From positions 1 through 18,639 of the forward strand of contig NZ_JBNCAN010000039.1 of the NCBI RefSeq assembly GCF_049808615.1: a DNA stretch of 18,639 bases, in the 5' to 3' direction. Within the stretch, counting starts at the first letter, position 1. Every line of letters begins with the position of its first letter. The position numbers and the translations under genes were made by a program. The notes below the pieces were generated by a model, which worked only from the letters and a program-made list of their open reading frames with translations, was not told the origin of the DNA and did not search any database. Positions 14,822 through 18,639 of the stretch are shown one piece after another. Origin of the DNA: Modicisalibacter sp049808615 (GTDB taxonomy: Bacteria; Pseudomonadota; Gammaproteobacteria; Pseudomonadales; Halomonadaceae).

Positions 14822-16215
14822 CAGAAACCGCCCGGGTCGTCATCGTCGATGACGATCGCGCCATTCGCTGGGTGCTCGAGCGTGCTCTTTCTCAGCCGGA
14901 TATCGAGATCGAGAGTTTCGAGCGAGCCGATCTCGCGCTGGAAACAGTACTGTATCGGCCTCCCGAGGTGCTGCTGACCGATATCCGGATGCCCGGACTC
15001 GATGGACTCGATTTGATGGCGCGTGTCCGTGATGCCCATCCCGATCTACCGGTCATCGTGATGACCGCCCATTCCGACCTGGACAGTGCAGTGGCCTCCT
15101 ACCAGGGGGGCGCTTTTGAATACTTGCCCAAGCCCTTCGACGTCGATGAGGCCCTGGCGCTGGTACGTCGCGCTATCGCCCATGCCCGTGAACGCCGCAC
15201 GCCGGCCGCTGCGCCAATCAGAGTCGCCGCAGAGATCATCGGTGAGGCACCGGCCATGCAGGAAGTGTTTCGCGCCATTGGCCGCCTGGCGCAATCTCAT
15301 ATCACCGTCCTCATCAATGGCGAGTCAGGAACCGGTAAGGAGCGCGTAGCTCTGGCATTGCATCAGCACAGTCCGCGCAAGACCCAGTCTTTCGTGGCGT
15401 TGAACATGGCGGCGATACCCAAGGACCTGATGGAATCCGAGCTCTTCGGCCATGAGAAGGGCGCTTTTACCGGCGCCGCCGCTCAGCGCCGTGGGCGTTT
15501 CGAACAGGCGGATGGCGGTACGCTGTTTCTCGATGAGATCGGTGATATGCCGCCGGACACCCAGACGCGACTATTACGAGTGCTGGCGGATGGCGAGTTT
15601 TATCGCGTCGGTGGTCACAATGGGGTCAAGGTCGATGTGCGTATCATTGCCGCCACCCACCAGAACCTCGAGCAGCTGGTGGCGAATGGTCGTTTTCGCG
15701 AAGATCTGTTCCACCGACTCAACGTGATTCGCATCCATCTGCCGCGTTTGGCCGAGCGTAGCGAGGATATTCCGCGGCTGGCGCATCATTTCCTCGCCGA
15801 GGCCGCCCGAGAGCTCACCACCGAGACCAAGGTGTTGACCCCCGCAGCCGAGCAGCATCTAACCCGTCTGCCTTGGCCGGGTAACGTACGCCAATTGGAG
15901 AATACCTGTCGCTGGCTGACGGTAATGGCCTCGGGGAGAGAGATCCTGGTCGATGATCTGCCACCGGAACTGCGCGATATGGAGAATCCCGAGGGTGCCG
16001 CCGGAGATTGGCGTCGGGCCTTCCGCGAATGGGCAGACCGTGCCCTGAATGCGGGGCATACCCATCTGCTGGAGGAGGCGATGCCGGAGTTCGAGCGTAT
16101 TCTCATCGAAACGGCTCTGCAACACACCGGTGGGCGCAAGGGGGATGCTGCCGAGCTGCTGGGCTGGGGGCGCAATACGCTGACCCGCAAGATGAAAAAT
16201 ACGATTTTCGAGTGA
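14818..16215 (+). CDS. ntrC: Nitrogen response regulator NtrC (GlnG), sigma54 activator
   Basis: A 465-residue enhancer-binding protein. The receiver domain (1-120) has D11, D12, the phosphorylated D55 (LLTDIRMPG), T83 and K105. The AAA+ domain carries Walker A GESGTGKE (168-175), the sigma54-contacting GAFTGA loop (215-220) and Walker B GGTLFLDE (233-240). The Fis-type helix-turn-helix is at the C-terminus (FERILIETALQHTGGRKGDAAELLGWGRNTLTRKMK). All residues needed for phosphorylation, ATP hydrolysis and DNA binding are visible. It shares an ATGA overlap with ntrB. It should bind the NtrC-type sites upstream of glnA and ntrB in this window, forming an autoregulated circuit. No terminator is seen after it, and a heat-shock promoter follows within 10 bases. 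Confidence 0.98.
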   Translation: MTETARVVIVDDDRAIRWVLERALSQPDIEIESFERADLALETVLYRPPEVLLTDIRMPGLDGLDLMARVRDAHPDLPVIVMTAHSDLDSAVASYQGGAFEYLPKPFDVDEALALVRRAIAHARERRTPAAAPIRVAAEIIGEAPAMQEVFRAIGRLAQSHITVLINGESGTGKERVALALHQHSPRKTQSFVALNMAAIPKDLMESELFGHEKGAFTGAAAQRRGRFEQADGGTLFLDEIGDMPPDTQTRLLRVLADGEFYRVGGHNGVKVDVRIIAATHQNLEQLVANGRFREDLFHRLNVIRIHLPRLAERSEDIPRLAHHFLAEAARELTTETKVLTPAAEQHLTRLPWPGNVRQLENTCRWLTVMASGREILVDDLPPELRDMENPEGAAGDWRRAFREWADRALNAGHTHLLEEAMPEFERILIETALQHTGGRKGDAAELLGWGRNTLTRKMKNTIFE

Positions 16216-16221
16216 TGAGGC

Positions 16222-16249
16222 CTTGAATTTTGACTGCCGACATCCATCT
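16222..16249 (+). promoter_or_regulatory. Candidate sigma32 heat-shock promoter for the hsp20 pair
   Basis: CTTGAA (16222-16227) and ATCCATCT (16242-16249, consensus CCCCATNT) are separated by 14 bp, within the sigma32 range. The site begins 7 bases after the ntrC stop and about 110 bp before the first Hsp20 gene. Confidence 0.62.
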
Positions 16250-16331
16250 TTGTCAGTAGCGAGCCAAGTTACATAACCGGCTTCGCCAAGGGGTATATCA
16301 TCACTGACTTTGTGTAAGGAGGTGTTCGATC

Positions 16332-16787
16332 ATGTTCGGAGATCTTTGGCGTTCCAACGGCTCCAGATCTGCGGATTTTGATTGGTTCCGGCAGGTCATG
16401 GACGAGTTTTTTCCCCAGGCCACTTCGGATATTCGCTCGGTGCCGCGCGGCACTTTTCCCATGATCAACATGGGCCGCACGGATGATGCCATCCTGGTAT
16501 ACGTGTTCGCCCCAGGGCTGACGACCGAAGAGCTCGAGGTGAGCGTGCAGGACAACGTATTGACCCTGCATGGCCGCCGTTCGTCGGTATCGGAAGAAGG
16601 CGAGCGCCAGCAGCGCGCCTACTATCGCCAGGAGCGTTTCAGCGGTGACTTCTCGCGCTCCGTCACCCTGCCCGATGGTGTCGACACCGAGCGGGCCGAG
16701 GCAAGGGCCGCCAATGGGCTGGTCGAAATCCATCTGCCCAAGCGCGAGGAGATGAAGCCGCGTCGTGTCGAAATCAAGACAGCTTGA
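16332..16787 (+). CDS. Small heat-shock protein, Hsp20/alpha-crystallin family (first of pair)
   Basis: A 151-residue ATP-independent holdase that binds unfolding proteins in the cytoplasm and passes them to DnaK/ClpB. A phenylalanine- and tryptophan-rich N-terminal arm (MFGDLW ... DWFRQVMDEFF) precedes an alpha-crystallin domain from about 43 to 140. The latter includes VFAPGLTTEELEVSVQDNVLTLHG and FSRSVTLPDGVDTERAEARAANGLVEIHLPK. The C-terminal RRVEIKTA supplies the V/I-x-I motif used in oligomer assembly. The perfect ribosome-binding site AAGGAGGTG lies at 16316-16324. It is likely transcribed from a sigma32-type promoter with the second Hsp20 gene 21 bp downstream. It resembles IbpA-type proteins, but I do not assign that name. 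Confidence 0.95.
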   Translation: MFGDLWRSNGSRSADFDWFRQVMDEFFPQATSDIRSVPRGTFPMINMGRTDDAILVYVFAPGLTTEELEVSVQDNVLTLHGRRSSVSEEGERQQRAYYRQERFSGDFSRSVTLPDGVDTERAEARAANGLVEIHLPKREEMKPRRVEIKTA

Positions 16788-16808
16788 GACCCAAGGAGGT
16801 GTTGAGTC

Positions 16809-17198
16809 ATGAATGATGTCACTAAACGCGAAACCGACCGCGATGTCGCGACCCAGCAGGAACAGCGCCGTACGCTGCTGCCGGCGGTGGATATCTACGA
16901 GCAGGACGACGCCTTGCATGTGATCGCCGATATGCCGGGGGTCACTCAGGAGTCGCTGCACATCGAGGTGGATCAAAATGTGCTGAGCATCGAAGGCGAT
17001 ATCAAGATCGATATGCCAAACGGCGTTTCCGCCTCCTACGCGGAGATACGCGGCGATCAGTACGCGCGTCGCTTCACGTTGAGCCATGAGATCGATGCCG
17101 ACTCGATCCAAGCGGAAATCCGCGACGGTGTGCTGCGCCTGGTATTGCCCAAGCGCGAAACCCATCGCCGCCGGCGTATCGAGGTCAAGGCGGCCTGA
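16809..17198 (+). CDS. Small heat-shock protein, Hsp20/alpha-crystallin family (second of pair)
   Basis: A 129-residue holdase. A short charged N-terminal arm (MNDVTKRETDRDVATQQEQRR) replaces the aromatic arm of its neighbour. The alpha-crystallin domain follows from about 25 to 120 (PAVDIYEQDDALHVIADMPGV, then IEVDQNVLSIEGD and FTLSHEIDADSIQAEIRDGVLRLVLPK). The end RRIEVKAA provides the I-x-V motif. It is 21 bp downstream of the first Hsp20 gene, and both have the leader AAGGAGGTGTT before the ATG. The two proteins differ enough in the N-terminal arm to belong to different subclasses and may form mixed oligomers, as reported for other paired bacterial small heat-shock proteins (inference). 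A strong terminator follows. Confidence 0.95.
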   Translation: MNDVTKRETDRDVATQQEQRRTLLPAVDIYEQDDALHVIADMPGVTQESLHIEVDQNVLSIEGDIKIDMPNGVSASYAEIRGDQYARRFTLSHEIDADSIQAEIRDGVLRLVLPKRETHRRRRIEVKAA

Positions 17199-17224
17199 TT
17201 CGCTCGCGATATTCCGTGCCCGAG

Positions 17225-17254
17225 GCGCCTTCCTTCGCGGGAGGCGCTTTTTTT
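17225..17254 (+). terminator. Rho-independent terminator after the hsp20 pair
   Basis: GCGCCTTCC pairs with GGGAGGCGC (one G-T pair) around a five-base loop and is followed by seven T residues (17248-17254). Confidence 0.92.
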
Positions 17255-17401
17255 GGTCCATCAGGCTTAGAATGATCCTGTTTTTTGTGCGGCGCACCTA
17301 AGCTGGAAAAGTGTGTCACTTATCGGCAAGATGATGAGCGTATTTTTGAATATGCTTGCGGGACGCAAGGCCGCCGTCACCTTAAGGAGGAACTAATCAC
17401 G

Positions 17402-18454
17402 ATGACCGATATTGCCAAACTGCTGGGTGATGAAGCTGATAATCTGCTCAGCCATACCTGCAAAGGATTCAAGAAAGACGATCTGTACCTGCCGGGCCCC
17501 GACTTCGTCGATCGGGTCATGGCGGACAGCGATCGTACCCCGCATGTGCTGCGCAATATGCAGACCCTGTTCAATCATGGCCGGTTAGCGGGCACCGGTT
17601 ATCTGGGGCTGCTGCCAGTGGATCAGGGTATCGAGCACTCCGCCGGCGCCTCGTTTGCCCCCAATCCGATGTATTTCGATCCCAAGAACATCGTTGAACT
17701 GGCCATCGAAGGTGGCTGCAACTGCGTCGCCTCGACCCTGGGGGTGCTTTCCTCCGTGGCACGTCGCTATGCCCACAAGATCCCGATGATGCTCAAGCTC
17801 AACCACAACGAGACCCTGACCTACCCGGCGATCTATGATCAGACCCTGTTCGCTCAGGTCGAGCAGGCCCATAACATGGGCTGCATCGCTGTTGGTGCGA
17901 CCATCTACTACGGCTCGCCGGAAAGCCGCCGCCAGATCATGGAGATCAGCGAGGCTTTCGAACGCGCTCACGAACTGGGCATGGTCACGGTGCTATGGTC
18001 TTATCTGCGCAATCCCGACTTCAAGAAGGACGGCAAGGATTACCACGTTGCCTCGGATCTTACCGGCCAGGCCATCCACCTGGCTGCCACTATCAAGGCG
18101 GATATCGTCAAGCAGAAACTGCCGGAGAACAATGGCGGTTACAAGGCGATCGGTTTCGGCCATACCCACGACAAGGTCTACGATGAACTGACTTCGGATC
18201 ACCCCATCGACCTGGCTCGTTATCAGGTCGCCAACTGCTACATGGGTCGTGCCGGGTTGATCAACTCCGGCGGCGGCTCCAAGGGCCACTCCGATCTGGG
18301 CGAGGCAGTGCGTACCGCGGTGATCAACAAGCGTGCTGGCGGCATGGGATTGATCTCCGGGCGCAAGGCGTTCCAGAAGCCGATGAAGGAAGGCGTCGAG
18401 TTGCTCAATGCGATTCAGGATGTGTATCTGTCTAAAGATATTACGATAGCGTAA
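17402..18454 (+). CDS. fbaB: Class I fructose-bisphosphate aldolase (FbaB/DhnA type)
   Basis: A 350-residue Schiff-base aldolase of the DhnA family that interconverts fructose 1,6-bisphosphate with glyceraldehyde 3-phosphate and dihydroxyacetone phosphate in glycolysis or gluconeogenesis. It follows E. coli FbaB closely along its length, with PVDQGIEHSAGASFAPNP, a long conserved C-terminal region (ADIVKQKLPENNGGYKAI, RYQVANCYMGRAGLINSGG, INKRAGGMGLISGRKAFQ) and the end AIQDVYLSKDITIA. K237 in ADIVKQK is at the position of the E. coli Schiff-base lysine. The frame is open from 17285, but the start at 17402 gives the normal N-terminus and is preceded by TTAAGGAGGAA. It is a single gene between two terminators. 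No clear promoter was identified in the 147-bp leader region. Confidence 0.96.
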   Translation: MTDIAKLLGDEADNLLSHTCKGFKKDDLYLPGPDFVDRVMADSDRTPHVLRNMQTLFNHGRLAGTGYLGLLPVDQGIEHSAGASFAPNPMYFDPKNIVELAIEGGCNCVASTLGVLSSVARRYAHKIPMMLKLNHNETLTYPAIYDQTLFAQVEQAHNMGCIAVGATIYYGSPESRRQIMEISEAFERAHELGMVTVLWSYLRNPDFKKDGKDYHVASDLTGQAIHLAATIKADIVKQKLPENNGGYKAIGFGHTHDKVYDELTSDHPIDLARYQVANCYMGRAGLINSGGGSKGHSDLGEAVRTAVINKRAGGMGLISGRKAFQKPMKEGVELLNAIQDVYLSKDITIA

Positions 18455-18483
18455 GCGGCTTTCGATACCTGTTGGTGAATGCA

Positions 18484-18514
18484 AAAGGGCCCGGTCGCAA
18501 TGACCGGGCCCTTT
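18484..18514 (+). terminator. Rho-independent terminator after fbaB
   Basis: A 13-bp perfect stem (AAAGGGCCCGGTC with GACCGGGCCCTTT) around a GCAAT loop, followed by GCTTTA. It ends six bases before the right terminal repeat. Confidence 0.88.
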
Positions 18515-18520
18515 GCTTTA

Positions 18521-18638
18521 TCCTGAATCCGTGATGCCGGCGTCGACACTTCCCCTATCACCGCCAGCGAGCATTTTCTGACCGCCGATTCCGTCTCACC
18601 CGCTGAACGCATACCGGGGAGGACCAACCATGGCGACG
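18521..18638. repeat. 118-bp terminal inverted repeat, right copy
   Basis: Exact inverted copy of 1-118. Reading rightward it starts TCCTGAATCCGTG just after the fbaB terminator and ends at a ribosome-binding site and ATG that point out of the window. The flanking bases differ between the two copies, which defines the boundary of the shared unit. Confidence 0.9.
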
Positions 18639-18639
18639 C
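18630..18639 (+). CDS. Start of an unidentified gene leaving the window (possible transposase)
   Basis: GGGGAGGA (18616-18623), a 6-bp spacer and ATGGCGACG form a convincing translation start inside the terminal repeat. Only three codons (Met-Ala-Thr) are visible. The same start is present in the left copy on the minus strand at 9-7. A multicopy gene 110 bp inside a repeat end suggests a transposase, but nothing in the visible sequence proves this. Confidence 0.35.

Noticed and set aside
17285..17401. N-terminal extension of the FbaB frame from 17285
   Set aside because: The extension lacks homology to FbaB and the strong ribosome-binding site lies before 17402, so it is treated as leader.
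1..18639. CRISPR arrays, tRNA or rRNA genes, prophage or toxin-antitoxin genes
   Set aside because: None was recognised by eye on either strand: no regularly spaced direct repeats, no tRNA-like arms ending in CCA, and no phage or toxin families.

Overview
The window looks like a chromosomal segment of a moderately halophilic gammaproteobacterium, most likely Halomonas or a close relative in the Halomonadaceae. This is inferred from the gene content (a glnA / DUF4124 gene / ntrB / ntrC cluster, E. coli-like TypA, GlnA and FbaB), a GC-rich composition and several acidic proteins. No database search was possible, so the genus is a guess.

Layout. Positions 1-118 and 18521-18638 are perfect inverted copies of one 118-bp sequence, which looks like the end of a multicopy element (or an assembly artefact) closing the contig on both sides. 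119-3038 is a catabolic-looking module: an Na+/solute symporter cut off by the repeat, a hydantoinase/carbamoylase-type M20 amidohydrolase, and a divergent LysR regulator with a compact operator region. 3165-4830 holds a small acidic protein of unknown function and an exported CPG2-like M20 peptidase. 4971-5606 is ompW. 5892-9148 holds a threonine ammonia-lyase with an ACT domain and the GTPase typA, each followed by an almost identical terminator. 9245-10799 is a tight two-gene unit whose products have the outline of a NodB-type polysaccharide deacetylase and a family-2 glycosyltransferase but lack the expected catalytic residues.

10800-16215 is the nitrogen-assimilation cluster. The 600-bp glnA control region contains two NtrC-type sites, a perfect IHF consensus and a strong sigma54 promoter, plus a possible sigma70 promoter. 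A DUF4124 envelope protein and ntrBC follow, and ntrBC seems to have its own NtrC site and a candidate sigma54 promoter. NtrB and NtrC sense and transmit nitrogen status, and NtrC would activate glnA and its own operon.

16222-17254 is a two-gene small heat-shock operon with a plausible sigma32 promoter and a strong terminator. 17402-18454 is a class I (FbaB/DhnA) fructose-bisphosphate aldolase followed by a terminator, after which the terminal repeat begins. Most of the window is conserved housekeeping DNA. The parts most worth a second look are the degenerate deacetylase/glycosyltransferase pair, the terminal repeat and the nitrogen-control regions.
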